A stretch of 51,986 nt of DNA from Desulfosarcina cetonica JCM 12296 (GCF_001311845.1 NZ_BBCC01000026.1:1-51986), one strand, 5' to 3'; counted from the first letter of the stretch, positions 35,986 through 45,210 are shown. A program made the numbers and translations. The notes: generated from the letters alone by a model not told the origin.

Positions 35986-37482
35986 TTACGCGGTTTTGGG
36001 GACGCTTGCCCTGGGTTTCATGTGCGGGAACAAGATGACTTCACGAATGGACGGTGCGTCGGTTAGCAGCATGACCAATCGGTCGATGCCGATGCCTTCG
36101 CCGGCCGTTGGCGGCATACCGTATTCCAAGGCTTCGATATAATCATCGTCCATGTAATGCGCTTCACTGTCACCGGCCTTGCGATCCTCCACCTGTTGAA
36201 GGAAGCGTCCGCGCTGGTCCTCCGGATCGTTGAGTTCGGAAAAGCCGTTGGCCAGTTCCCGGCCGGCGATAAACAGCTCGAAACGTTCGGTCAATGCGGG
36301 GCTGACATCGCTTCGCCGGGAAAGCGGAGAAACCTCGGCCGGATAACCGGTAATGAAGGTGGGTTGGATCAGGTGGGGCTCGACCAGGGCGTCGAAGAGT
36401 TTAGTGATCACCTTGCCGAGCCGTTCCGTTTTGGTCACCGTGATACCCTTTGAAACGGCGAATTCAAGCAATTTGGCCTTGTCCGTCAAAATGGCCGAAT
36501 CCACACCCCCGATTTGCTCCAGGGCATCGAACAGGGCCATGCGCTTCCATGGGCCTCCCATCTGAATCTCATGCCCCTGGTAGGTGATTTGCGTGCCACC
36601 GGTAATGGATTGGGTAATCTGCGCCAGCATCGTTTCGGTGAGGTCCATGAGATCTTCGTAGGTGGCGTATGCCTGGTAGAACTCAACCATGGTAAATTCG
36701 GGATTGTGGCGGGTGGAGACGCCCTCATTGCGGAAATTGCGGTTGATTTCAAACACCCGCTCAAAGCCGCCCACCACCAACCGTTTAAGATAGAGCTCCG
36801 GTGCGATGCGCAGGTACAGGTCGATATCCAGCGCGTTATGGTGGGTAACGAAGGGAGTCGCCTCGGCGCCGCCGGGAATCGGCTGCATCATGGGCGTCTC
36901 GACTTCAAGGAAATCCCGGGAGAGAAAGAACTCGCGCATGGCCTGGATAATGCGGCTGCGACGGATGAAGATCTCCTTCACCTCGGGGTTCATAATGAGG
37001 TCGATGTAGCGCTGGCGGTATCGCTTTTCAGGATCTTTCAATCCATGAAATTTTTCCGGCAAAGGCCGCGTGGATTTGCAGAGGAGCTCCAGGTGGGTGG
37101 CCAGAAGGGTCCATTCACCGGTCTTGGTCCGAAACAGGCTGCCCTGGATGCCCACGAAATCCCCCACATCAAGGCGCTTGAACAGCTCATAGGCCGAATC
37201 GCCAACCTTGTCCTTACGGATGTAGGCCTGCATGAGACCGCTGCGATCCTTGAAGCGGACGAAGGCGGACTTGCCGAAACGGTTGATGGCCATCATCCGA
37301 CCCGCAACGGTAAATACGGTGGCGTCCTCGCTTTGGTCATCGGCGAAGTTTTCGATATGGGTGCTGATATCGTGGATGGTGTGACTGACCGTATACCCAT
37401 TGGGGAAAAGGTTAACCCCTTCTTCTTTCAGGCTTTCCGCTTTCGCTTTGCGTTTGCTCAACAGATCTTTTGCGTTGTCCAT
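35986..37482 (-). CDS. lysS: Lysyl-tRNA synthetase (class II)
   Basis: 498 aa, normal length. N-terminal OB-fold anticodon-binding domain (VAGRMMAINRFGKSAFVRF), class II motif 1 region (RSRIIQAMREFFLSRDFLEVETP), motif 2 FRNEGVSTRHNPEF and motif 3 GIGIDRLVMLLTD. It charges tRNA-Lys. It is the most upstream gene of the minus-strand envelope cluster, 33 nt before lolC, and has GGAG 5-6 nt ahead of its ATG. Confidence 0.97.
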   Translation of the reverse strand: MDNAKDLLSKRKAKAESLKEEGVNLFPNGYTVSHTIHDISTHIENFADDQSEDATVFTVAGRMMAINRFGKSAFVRFKDRSGLMQAYIRKDKVGDSAYELFKRLDVGDFVGIQGSLFRTKTGEWTLLATHLELLCKSTRPLPEKFHGLKDPEKRYRQRYIDLIMNPEVKEIFIRRSRIIQAMREFFLSRDFLEVETPMMQPIPGGAEATPFVTHHNALDIDLYLRIAPELYLKRLVVGGFERVFEINRNFRNEGVSTRHNPEFTMVEFYQAYATYEDLMDLTETMLAQITQSITGGTQITYQGHEIQMGGPWKRMALFDALEQIGGVDSAILTDKAKLLEFAVSKGITVTKTERLGKVITKLFDALVEPHLIQPTFITGYPAEVSPLSRRSDVSPALTERFELFIAGRELANGFSELNDPEDQRGRFLQQVEDRKAGDSEAHYMDDDYIEALEYGMPPTAGEGIGIDRLVMLLTDAPSIREVILFPHMKPRASVPKTA

Positions 37483-37862
37483 GCTGTCTCCGCTGTGAAT
37501 GCACGCCGCATCCGTAATTACAAAGGGCGATATCTTGCCGATGCGCCCTGGTCGATCGTCGTGTTGCGCCTGGCCGGCGCTGCCCGTTGCCGTTTTCGCG
37601 CGGCAGCCGGCCAGGAAATTGTAAACCCCTTCTGCTATCGTATTTGGGTGATGGTGTCAAGGTGCCCATAAAACATGCAAAAAGGCGAGAGGGAGACTGG
37701 CTGAGAAAACAGATGAAAGAATGCTCCCGAGGATGGTGCAACAGAAAGAAAAGGGCTGGGAAGAGGACAATCCTGGATTGACAGCGGGGTCGCCGCCTAG
37801 ATGAACCGCGCTTCCCATGGGCAATCTTCCCGACGGCGAGAAGATTGCCCATGGGTTGTGGT
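37483..37862. other. Intergenic region with two hairpins between slyD-like gene and lysS
   Basis: About 380 nt without a gene on either strand. It holds a 13-bp interrupted stem at 37570-37614 (CTGGCCGG and CTGCC pairing with GGCAG and CCGGCCAG) and a perfect 15-bp inverted repeat near its slyD end. The lysS promoter should lie here on the minus strand, but I could not pick a convincing -35/-10 pair. Confidence 0.6.
37814..37855 (-). terminator. Strong hairpin just downstream of the slyD-like gene
   Basis: Perfect 15-bp inverted repeat CCCATGGGCAATCTT / AAGATTGCCCATGGG with a 12-nt loop, 7 nt past the slyD stop. No T-run follows, so it could be a factor-dependent or 3'-end-protecting structure and not a classical terminator. 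Confidence 0.5.
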
Positions 37863-38377
37863 TTAGCAGCCGCAGCCGCTGCCACCGCAATCGCAGCTGC
37901 CGCTGGGGCACTGATCGCTGTTGCAGCCGGCGTGCTGAGGGGTACCCGTTTCGCTGATGCCCACGACTTTGAGGGCAAAGGTCAGATTCTGTCCGGCCAG
38001 GGGGTGGTTCAGGTCGAAGACCACCTTTTCGTCATCGATGCTGTCAACCCGTGCCGGGATCTGCTGGCCCTGGGGGGTATTCAACATCAAGGTCTGACCC
38101 ACTCCGGCGTGACGCCTACGGGGACCTGTGAACGGGGAAAATCGACCATACGCTCAGCATCCCGATGGCCATAGGCCTCTTCAGGAGGGAGGGTGACGGT
38201 TTTGGTTTCGTTGATGGCCATACCCATGAGGGCCGCTTCAAATCCCGGGATGACGCTACCGGCGCCCATTTGGACCTCCAGGGGGTGACGCCCCTCGCTG
38301 GAATCAAACACCTCGCCGCTATCCAAGGTCCCGGTGTAATCGACACTCACGAAGAGACCGTTTTCAACTTTCTGCAT
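37863..38377 (-). CDS. slyD: SlyD-like FKBP peptidyl-prolyl isomerase with Cys-rich tail (frame broken)
   Basis: 171 aa after restoring one base near 38101-38104 (GVTPE then GQTLML). ATG chosen for GGAGG at 6-nt spacing. FKBP domain (VSVDYTGTLDSGEVFDSS, GSVIPGFEAALMGM) with the insert-in-flap chaperone domain in the middle and the closing strand DLNHPLAGQNLTFALKV. The last ~22 residues hold six Cys (CNSDQC, SCDC, GCGC), a nickel/zinc-binding tail as in SlyD, which delivers nickel to hydrogenase. The tail is Cys-only where E. coli SlyD also uses many His. Confidence 0.9.
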
Positions 38378-38465
38378 GCCAACCTCCATTCATTTAATGT
38401 AAATAGTTCCGGACAACATGACCACGAATCCCCCCGTGTCAAGAAATGCATTCACTTGTGCATGC

Positions 38466-38493
38466 TTGACAGTGATCGAATTTGCCGTAGGTT
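38466..38493 (+). promoter_or_regulatory. Candidate sigma-70 promoter for the aspartase-type gene
   Basis: TTGACA, a 16-nt spacer and TAGGTT, ending 59 nt before the start codon. The -35 is perfect and the -10 weak. A second TTGACA on the opposite strand (38436-38441) may serve the divergent slyD-like gene. Confidence 0.4.
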
Positions 38494-38552
38494 CGAAACA
38501 GACCCTTTCATGCCGAATCCGTCATGACCATTACCCCTCAAGGAGGTTTGAG

Positions 38553-39932
38553 ATGCGAATCGAAAAGGACTCGCTGGGCGAGAAGCCGGTTCCCGATGAC
38601 GCCTGGTACGGTATCCATACCTGCCGGTCGATTGAAAATTTCGATGCTGCCGGCGAGGTGCTGCCGCTGTCGATCGTTTACGCCATCGTGCGCCTCAAGG
38701 CGGCTTGCGCGACGGCCAACGAAACGCTCGGTCTCCTGGATGCCGAGCGCGCTTCGGCGATCAAAGCTGCCTGTGCGGCCATTCTGGCCGGTGGGTACGC
38801 GGATCAGTTTCCCGTCGATGTTTTTCAGGCCGGTTCCGGGACGTCCACCCAGATGAACGTGAACGAGGTCATCGCCAATCTGGCCGCCGTCAAACTGGGC
38901 GGCGCACGCGGTGAGCGGGAACGGGTCCATCCCAACGACCATGTGAACAAGGGGCAGTCGACCAACAATATCTTTCCATCCGCCATTCGCCTGGCCGGTG
39001 TGCAATTGAATCGGGATCTGACAGTGGCCATCGACGGGCTGGTGGCTTCCCTCACTGAAAAGGCGAACCAATTTGCCCCGGTGGCCAAAAGCGGGCGCAC
39101 CCACCTTCAGGATGCCGTGCCCATCACCTTGGGCCAGGAATTCGGGGCCTATGCCCACAGCCTGGAAAAGGCCCGGGCACGGCTGGCCGCGGCGGCTGAC
39201 GGATTGCTGGAAATCGGCGTGGGCGGAAATGCGGTGGGGACCGGAATCAATACCCAAAAGGCCTTTCGATCGCTGATCGTCGATGCCCTCAACCAGACCA
39301 CGGGGTTTGCTTTCAGGGTGGCCGAAAACGGCGTCGAGATGACGCAGTTCATGACCGACATGGGGCAGATGTCCGCCGCCTTGCGGCTCTTGGCCATGGA
39401 TTTGCTAAAGATAACCAATGACCTGCGTCTGTTGGCCTCCGGGCCCAATACGGGGCTGGCCGAGATCCGGCTGCCGGCCGTGGAGCCCGGATCATCGATC
39501 ATGCCGGGCAAGGTCAACCCCAGTATCTGCGAAGCCGCCAACATGGCCTGCATCCAGGTGGTCGGTTACGATGCAACCGTCGCCATGGCCTGCGGTCTGG
39601 GGCAACTGGAACTTAACACCCACATGCCGCTGATTGGCACCAACCTGATCAAATCCTTCGGCGTGTTGACCCGTACCCTTAAGATGCTGGATGAGCGCTG
39701 CATCCAAGGGATCGCGGCGAATGCAGCCGTCTGCCAACGCAATTTTGAATCCAGTGCGGGGCTGGCCACCATTCTCAATCCGGCTCTGGGATACGATCGG
39801 GTGGCCGCCCTGGTCAAGGAGGGGCTGTCCTCCGGCAAGAATCTCAAGACCCTGGTGCTGGAAAAGGCATTGCTGAACGAAAAGGCCCTGGACGATCTAT
39901 TGGCCGGTGCCTTCGGCCCCAACTTGGATTAG
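38553..39932 (+). CDS. aspA: Aspartate ammonia-lyase (aspartase/fumarase superfamily)
   Basis: 459 aa. ATG chosen for AAGGAGG 6-7 nt upstream; an in-frame upstream extension lacks a ribosome site. Superfamily regions: TSTQMNVNEVIAN, the substrate loop SGRTHLQDAVP and the signature GSSIMPGKVNP with catalytic Ser. The N-terminus RIEKDSLGEKPVPDDAWYGI followed by HTCRSIENF fits aspartase (YGxHT) better than class II fumarase, so I call it AspA: aspartate to fumarate and ammonia. Fumarase C remains possible. It is transcribed alone, convergent with iorB. Confidence 0.82.
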   Translation: MRIEKDSLGEKPVPDDAWYGIHTCRSIENFDAAGEVLPLSIVYAIVRLKAACATANETLGLLDAERASAIKAACAAILAGGYADQFPVDVFQAGSGTSTQMNVNEVIANLAAVKLGGARGERERVHPNDHVNKGQSTNNIFPSAIRLAGVQLNRDLTVAIDGLVASLTEKANQFAPVAKSGRTHLQDAVPITLGQEFGAYAHSLEKARARLAAAADGLLEIGVGGNAVGTGINTQKAFRSLIVDALNQTTGFAFRVAENGVEMTQFMTDMGQMSAALRLLAMDLLKITNDLRLLASGPNTGLAEIRLPAVEPGSSIMPGKVNPSICEAANMACIQVVGYDATVAMACGLGQLELNTHMPLIGTNLIKSFGVLTRTLKMLDERCIQGIAANAAVCQRNFESSAGLATILNPALGYDRVAALVKEGLSSGKNLKTLVLEKALLNEKALDDLLAGAFGPNLD

Positions 39933-39977
39933 GTGCCCGGTCGGATGGTCTGGGTGGACGAATCTCCGAACCATGGG

Positions 39978-40588
39978 CTATGGCGAATCCGATGGGGGCG
40001 ATGCGGGTCCCGCCATGCGCAGGTGCTTATCAAAGATGGCCATGTTGCTGTTTAGCATACGATCGGTCATCAAGTCGGCCATGGCCGCCTGATAATGGAC
40101 GGTGTCGATGCCGGGAATCAGCCGCTGGCCGCAGATTTCGGCCAGGACGACCATGTTCTGCATCCGGATGTCGGGAAGATCGGCCTGGAACACCGCGTGG
40201 ACCTGGATTCCCTGTTTCCGGGCGAAGGCTCGATTTCCGCCGGGCGGGTTTCGGCCGTCTGATTCAGACGCACGGAAAGGGGTTGCCAGGATGTGTTGTA
40301 ATAGACCAGTACGCCTTTTGGCTTCAACTGGGTTGCCATTGCCCGCAAAGCCTCGTGACGCTCCAGAGCGATGACCAGATCGGCTCGGCCGGCAGGCACC
40401 AGGGGCGAAAAAATTTCCGTTCCCAGGCGGATGTGAGAGACGACAATTCCGCCGCGTTGGGCCAGTCCGTGGGTGTCGACGCTTTTCACCGCATGCCCGG
40501 CATGATCCGCCGCCCGCAGGATGGTTTCACTGATCAAACCGATGCCCTGGCCACCCACGCCGGTCAGGTAGATGTTGAAGGCCTTCAT
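39978..40588 (-). CDS. iorB: Indolepyruvate:ferredoxin oxidoreductase beta subunit (frame broken)
   Basis: 203 aa after restoring one base near 40229-40231 (AEI, then AFARKQGIQVHAVFQADLP). ATG has AGGAGG upstream and overlaps the iorA stop as ATGA, so expression is coupled. TGVGGQGIGLISETI is the hallmark of the gamma-type domain of 2-ketoacid:ferredoxin oxidoreductases; AQRGGIVVSHIRLG is also typical. With IorA it oxidatively decarboxylates aryl pyruvates from aromatic amino acids to aryl-acetyl-CoA, reducing ferredoxin. Confidence 0.93.
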
Positions 40589-42492
40589 GCCGCACCTCCT
40601 GGGTTGGACTTGCCTGGGTCTGACTTGCCGGCCGGGACGATGGCCTGGGTCGGGCAGGTCTGAATGCAACTGCCGTCACCGATGCAAAGATCGGTATTGA
40701 TGGTCACCTTGCCCTGATCATCCCGGTTAAAGGTGGGGCAGCCGAAGGTCTCCACGCAGGTATGCACGCGCTCGCACACGGTCTGGTCGATAACCACGTG
40801 ACGCTGCTCGTAGCCGGCGGTCTTGCGCCTTTCGCGGGTGAACTTGAGCATGCAGGGATGCCGGGCGATCACCACACTGAAGTCGTCAATGGCGACGGCT
40901 TCGCGCACCAGTTGGGTCAACTTGGCCTGCTGGTAGGTATCCACGTCGAAGATGTGCTTGACTCCCAGACCGTCCAGAACCTGGCGGACGGGAATCGCAT
41001 CGGTTGGCGTGTTGACGTTGCGTCCGCTGGCGGCGTGGTCCTGGTGTCCCGTCATGGCGGTGGTGCCGTTTTCCATCAGGATCAGGGTAATCGGGTGCCG
41101 GTTGAAAACCGCATTGATGATCCCGGGCAGGGCCGCATGGAAGAAGGTCGAGTCACCCATGAAGGCCACGACCTTGCGACGGGTGTTGAACAGACGCAGG
41201 CCGCTGGCCATGGCCGTGGATGCGCCCATGCACATGAGCAATTGCCCCATGGCGTAGGGGGCCTGAAATCCCAGGGTGTGACAACCGATGTCGGCCACGG
41301 TGATATCCGTTGGGGCAAGCGCCTGTTTGATGGCGTGGAATGCGCTGCGGTGGCCGCAGCCCGGGCAAAGTTGGGCCGGCCGGGCCGGTGCCGGATCGTC
41401 GCGCCGGATGAGAGTTGACGGCGCCACCATGTCCGGCCAGATGCCCGCGATTATCTGGCGTACCTTGTCCGGGGTATACTCGCCGACCCAATCGTCAAGA
41501 TCGGTCTTGCCGATGATCTTCACCGGCAGGCCTTCGTCAAAGGCGATGGCCTTGATCTGAACCTCCAGCACATCATCCAGTTCCTCGAGAATCTTGACCG
41601 CTTGATGGTGATTCAAAAAATCGACAATGGTTTTTCGGGGCAGGGGATGAACGTAGGCCAGTTTGAGAATGTCGGGGCGATGGGCCGCGTCGTTGACGAC
41701 TTCCATCAGGGAGAGGAACGGCAGCCCCATGGTGATGATCCCGCGTTGGCGGTTGGCGTTGTCCACCAGGCGGTTGAGCGGACTCGCCTCGGCCCGCTGG
41801 CGTACGCTTTCGAGCCGTTGCAGGGCTTTGCGTTTCTGCTCCAGGGCCATGTGGGTCAGGGGAATATAAGGGCCGTTGGCCGGGTCGAAGCGCGGCGCAT
41901 CATCCCGTGGTTCAGGATTCCAGGCGCCGAAGGCCACTTTTTGCTTGGCATGGCAGACATGCGTGGTCAGACGCAGGATCACCGGCATCTTCAGCGATTG
42001 GGAAAGCCGCGCCGCCTCGCGGTAGAAGTGGTAGACTTCGGCCGGATCGGCCGGTTCGAGCACCGGGGTGTAGCTGAGCTTGGCGTAGTGGCGGTTGTCC
42101 TGCTCGTTCTGGGAGGAGTTGGCCCCCGGGTCGTCGCCCAGCACCACCACCATTCCGCCGATGATGTTCATCAAGCTCAGTTGGACGAAGGTGTCGGCCG
42201 CCACGTTGAGGCCGACGCTTTTGAAGAAAACAGTCGCGAGATGGCCGTTCAGGGCCGCCCCGTAGGCCAGCTCGGTGGCCACTTTTTCATTGGTGGAGAA
42301 CTCGAAATAAAAAGGACGCTGGTCTTGGGGCATCGTGCCGATGGCGGTGGCGATTTCCGGTGTCGGCGACCCGGGATAGGAACTCACCACGCGGGTGCCC
42401 GCTTCCACCATGGCCCTGACGATAGCGGTATTGCCCATCACGATTTCCGAAAAAGGCTCTCGCCTGAGCAGCATTTCTCCCATATGCTTCAT
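40585..42492 (-). CDS. iorA: Indolepyruvate:ferredoxin oxidoreductase alpha subunit
   Basis: 635 aa, full length. N-terminal pyrimidine-binding domain (AIVRAMVEAGTRVVSSYPGS; GDDPGANSSQNEQDNR), C-terminal TPP domain (CPGCGHRSAFHAI; FMGDSTFFHAALPGIINAV; LENGTTAMTGHQDHA is close to this, read as LMENGTTAMTGHQDH) and a terminal ferredoxin-like domain (CIGDGSCIQTCP with upstream Cys in CERVHTCVETFGCP). It carries TPP and iron-sulfur clusters. The arylacetyl-CoA product could enter the same aromatic-CoA pools as the CoA ligase in this window, though the loci are 30 kb apart. Confidence 0.95.
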   Translation of the reverse strand: MKHMGEMLLRREPFSEIVMGNTAIVRAMVEAGTRVVSSYPGSPTPEIATAIGTMPQDQRPFYFEFSTNEKVATELAYGAALNGHLATVFFKSVGLNVAADTFVQLSLMNIIGGMVVVLGDDPGANSSQNEQDNRHYAKLSYTPVLEPADPAEVYHFYREAARLSQSLKMPVILRLTTHVCHAKQKVAFGAWNPEPRDDAPRFDPANGPYIPLTHMALEQKRKALQRLESVRQRAEASPLNRLVDNANRQRGIITMGLPFLSLMEVVNDAAHRPDILKLAYVHPLPRKTIVDFLNHHQAVKILEELDDVLEVQIKAIAFDEGLPVKIIGKTDLDDWVGEYTPDKVRQIIAGIWPDMVAPSTLIRRDDPAPARPAQLCPGCGHRSAFHAIKQALAPTDITVADIGCHTLGFQAPYAMGQLLMCMGASTAMASGLRLFNTRRKVVAFMGDSTFFHAALPGIINAVFNRHPITLILMENGTTAMTGHQDHAASGRNVNTPTDAIPVRQVLDGLGVKHIFDVDTYQQAKLTQLVREAVAIDDFSVVIARHPCMLKFTRERRKTAGYEQRHVVIDQTVCERVHTCVETFGCPTFNRDDQGKVTINTDLCIGDGSCIQTCPTQAIVPAGKSDPGKSNPGGAA

Positions 42493-42573
42493 GGTGCGTC
42501 TCCTGATGCGGGATGGTCAATCCATCTGGCTGGTGGGGCGGATAAATCTGATGAACTCGTAAAAAACATTTCC

Positions 42574-42698
42574 GACGGACTCGTAACAAGCCCGAGATCA
42601 AGGCTTGCGAATCCTTAAGGAATGAGGCGTACTTTTGCGTACGCCGCAGTGACGAGGGATACGCGTAACGCCGATATCGGGCTTGTTACGAGTCCGTC
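42574..42698. repeat. 125-bp palindromic repeat element (REP/MITE-like)
   Basis: Terminal inverted arms of 25 bp match at 24 positions (GACGGACTCGTAACAAGCCC at the left; its complement at the right). Inside is a perfect 7-bp hairpin GGCGTAC-TTTTGC-GTACGCC and a near-palindrome around CCTTAAGG. A degenerate extra arm (GATGAACTCGTAAAAAA) sits just left at 42550-42566. It lies between the divergent iorA and radical SAM genes. No reading frame, so a transposon-mobilised or REP-type element is likely. Confidence 0.75.
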
Positions 42699-42786
42699 AA
42701 TCTTGGTTATCACTGTAGGCCCATCAGGAAAAGTTGTCAAATGACGGCCGCCTTTGGATACCCGTGACGCGGCTCGAAAATCGCGC

Positions 42787-42815
42787 TTGAAATCCACCGG
42801 TTTCTAACCTATAGA
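42787..42815 (+). promoter_or_regulatory. Predicted sigma-70 promoter of the radical SAM gene
   Basis: TTGAAA, a 17-nt spacer and TATAGA: five of six and five of six consensus positions with ideal spacing. Start of transcription would fall near 42822, some 20-40 nt before the start codon. Confidence 0.6.
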
Positions 42816-42859
42816 AATGCATCGTTTCCCGATGACGTGTCGTCATGCTGAGGGGCCCC

Positions 42860-44278
42860 ATGGCCGATTTGCAACTGTCCGCTTGGCAAGAGCAAATGGT
42901 TTGCGTGAACCGTGCCGAATACGGCGATGCCGTCGACGCGATGCATTGGGTTTCTCAGGCCGGTGCCGTGGCGGCCGAAACCGAGCGCGGCCAGCGGCTC
43001 AAGGCCATGGAACCCCGATTAAGGCTGGCATTCAACGCCACCAAACCCCATCTCGGCCCGCTTTCTCCCGGGTGTCGCATCTGCGGTGAAGGCGGCTGGT
43101 CCTGCCTTTTCATCAACGGGAAATGCAATTGTCGTTGCTTTTACTGCCCCACCCCCCAGGCGGAAATCGGTGTGCCCACGACCAACCGGATCTCCTTTGC
43201 CCAATCGGCGGATTATGGCGACTATGTTTTTCAAATGGCATTCGACGGCGTCAGCATCAGCGGCGGTGAGCCGCTCTTGACCCCGGAAACGACGCTGCGT
43301 TTCCTGGATTCGATCAACCGAATCCGGCCTCGGCCGCGACACCTCTGGATGTACACCAATGGAACGCTGTTGACCGCCGATCTCGTCAAGCGCCTGAAAG
43401 CAGTGGGATTGGACGAGATCCGCTTTGACCTCAGTGCCGCCCAATACGACACGCAAAAGATCCGCCTGGCGGTGGGGCACATTCCCGTTGTTACCGTGGA
43501 AATCCCCGCCATTCCGGAAGATTTCGCACGTCTGGTCGATCTGTTGCCGCGTCTCAAAACCCTTGGCGTCAATCATCTCAATCTGCACCAGCTTCGTATG
43601 ACACCTTATAATCGAACCCGTTTGGTCGACCGCGGCTACACTTTTCTGCATGGCGAAAAAGTGACCGTTTTGGAATCCGAATTGACGGCCCTGGCACTCA
43701 TGCAGCATGTCGTCGAGCATCGGCTCGACCTTTCGGTGAACTATTGTTCGTTCGTTTTCAAGAATCGGTTCCAGAAGGCCGCGGTGCGTCGCCGCAGTGC
43801 CCGGCTGATGGCCAAAGCCCATGAGGATGTCACTTCCAGCGGGTATATTCGTGCCACCTGCCTGGTTGGTGACCCGGAACGCCTTGGGCGCCAGGCCGAG
43901 CAGTTGAGCCGGACTGGCGTGGAGACGTCCCTGTGGGCCATCAACAGTGCCAAGGACCGGCTGTTCTTTCATCCCTCGCTGTGGCGACAAATGACCGCCG
44001 CCGGACTGAACATGGGGGTGACCTATTACGAGGCGCTGTTGTGCCCCCATATTTCCTATCGACGGGTATTCAAGACCATCGACGTCAACCGTGAAAAACG
44101 CATTTTCGTCGAAAAGCAGATCGTTTGCCGTGAAATCACGTTGGATGTCCGGCAGCAGCGCCGATTCGAGGCCCTGGTGATCCATCCCGATGGTCTTGCC
44201 CACCCCAAACCCACTGAAAAAGAAACCGGCTTTGAAGACTATGAGTTCATTGCTCCCGGTCTGCAAACCTACTTCTAA
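42860..44278 (+). CDS. Radical SAM protein of unknown substrate
   Basis: 472 aa from the ATG after GAGGGG (MADLQLSAWQEQ); an ATG five codons earlier is possible. An unusual N-terminal ~75 residues precede a CRICGEGGWSCLFI segment, then the [4Fe-4S]/SAM motif C-x3-C-x2-C in GKCNCRCFYCPTPQ and the GGEP-type SAM motif in GVSISGGEPLLTPE. The order resembles activating-enzyme-like radical SAM proteins. About 200 residues follow the barrel, with scattered Cys (VNYCSFVFKNRFQKAAVRRR; LLCPHISYRR). I do not know its reaction. It has its own promoter and is followed by an acylphosphatase and a conserved small protein. Confidence 0.85.
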   Translation: MADLQLSAWQEQMVCVNRAEYGDAVDAMHWVSQAGAVAAETERGQRLKAMEPRLRLAFNATKPHLGPLSPGCRICGEGGWSCLFINGKCNCRCFYCPTPQAEIGVPTTNRISFAQSADYGDYVFQMAFDGVSISGGEPLLTPETTLRFLDSINRIRPRPRHLWMYTNGTLLTADLVKRLKAVGLDEIRFDLSAAQYDTQKIRLAVGHIPVVTVEIPAIPEDFARLVDLLPRLKTLGVNHLNLHQLRMTPYNRTRLVDRGYTFLHGEKVTVLESELTALALMQHVVEHRLDLSVNYCSFVFKNRFQKAAVRRRSARLMAKAHEDVTSSGYIRATCLVGDPERLGRQAEQLSRTGVETSLWAINSAKDRLFFHPSLWRQMTAAGLNMGVTYYEALLCPHISYRRVFKTIDVNREKRIFVEKQIVCREITLDVRQQRRFEALVIHPDGLAHPKPTEKETGFEDYEFIAPGLQTYF

Positions 44279-44434
44279 GCCGGCATGGGCGTTCGACCTG
44301 AAAACCCAATTCCAGGCGCAAACGCTGAAGGCGCGCCCGGCGTCTTGACATCCCGTGGCATGGCTCATATTCTGATTTCACCGACGGCAATTTCGTTTCG
44401 TCCACCGTTTGAATAAATTCTCAAGGAGGGCTTC

Positions 44435-44730
44435 GTGACGACAAATACCCGTGTCCAGCATACCAGGCCCATTTGATTGTAACGGGCCGAGTCCAGGGGG
44501 TTTTTTTCAGGGTGGAAACCCAACGGGCGGCAAGCCAATTCGGTGTGCACGGCTGGGTGCGGAACAAGCGCGATGGCACAGTGGAGGCGATTGTCGAAGG
44601 ACCCGAACTGGATGTCATCGCATTGATCAATTGGTGCCGCAAAGGTCCCCCTCGGGCCCATGTGGAACGGGTGGACGTCACCTGGGGGGACTACCAGGGC
44701 GAATTCGACCATTTTGATATTCGCTATTGA
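44435..44730 (+). CDS. acyP: Acylphosphatase (frame broken near start)
   Basis: 98 aa after restoring one base near 44464-44468, starting at GTG with AAGGAGG 6 nt upstream; as it stands, only TTG at 44473 opens the conserved part. The acylphosphatase signature VTGRVQGVFFRVETQRAA with catalytic Arg, and GWVRNKRDGTVEAIVEG with catalytic Asn, are complete. It hydrolyses acyl phosphates in the cytoplasm. Confidence 0.9.
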
Positions 44731-44759
44731 GGCTGTATAGCTGAATAAAGGAGGCCGAC

Positions 44760-45091
44760 ATGTCAGCGATGACTTCACTGCAGAAGGCTGAAAAGTTCGA
44801 AATTGAGAAATACAGCGCGCCCAAGGATGTTCATTCCCTTGCCAAGACCCATGTGCCATACACCGGTTCACCGCAAAAACACCCCCGGGATGCGGATCAG
44901 ATCATTCTGATTCCCGATCCATACAATGACCTCGGTCCCTATCTGGAATTCAGCCGGAACGACATCACCCATGTGGAAAAGCTCGCCAATGTGGTCAACA
45001 TGGCCGGCGAAACCGTTACCATGGCGCGTATCTGGGTAAAAAAGGCAGCCTGGCGATTCAGTGCACGCCCTTCCGGGTTGCCGCGCTCTGA
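44760..45091 (+). CDS. Conserved small protein, function unknown (frame broken near 3' end)
   Basis: 110 aa after restoring one A in the A6 run at 45038-45043, giving the ending MARIWVKKGSLAIQCTPF. An N-terminal stretch (SLQKAEKFEIEKYSAPKDVH) is followed by THVPYTGSPQKHP, IILIPDPYN and LEFSRNDITHVEKL. I recall similar short proteins in sulfate reducers but cannot attach a reliable function. It has GGAGG 8 nt upstream and follows the acylphosphatase by 29 nt, probably in one operon. Confidence 0.75.
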
Positions 45092-45132
45092 TCCCTTTTC
45101 TTGACGCTTACGCTGCCGGGGCCGCCCGTGTG

Positions 45133-45210
45133 CCTGGTGGCGCAGTGGCTCGCTGGGCGGTCTTTTGCACCCACCATGGCCGCTAAGACCGCTGCCCGCG
45201 AGCCACCAGG
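45133..45210. repeat. Large imperfect inverted repeat
   Basis: CCTGGTGGC...GGTCTT at the left pairs with AAGACC...GCCACCAGG at the right around a ~20-nt loop, with small bulges in the GC-rich middle. It occupies the 267-nt gene-free gap before the PfkB gene. It could end the upstream operon (no T-run) or be a repeat element. The rest of the gap holds a smaller dyad around ATCATTTGCAAAAAATGAT. Confidence 0.45.

Noticed and set aside
38418-38552. In-frame N-terminal extension of the aspartase
   Set aside because: No ribosome site and poor fit to the family; AAGGAGG directly precedes the ATG at 38553.
43019-44368. 449-codon minus-strand frame opposite the radical SAM gene
   Set aside because: Shadow of the plus-strand gene, which has cluster-binding Cys and a promoter.
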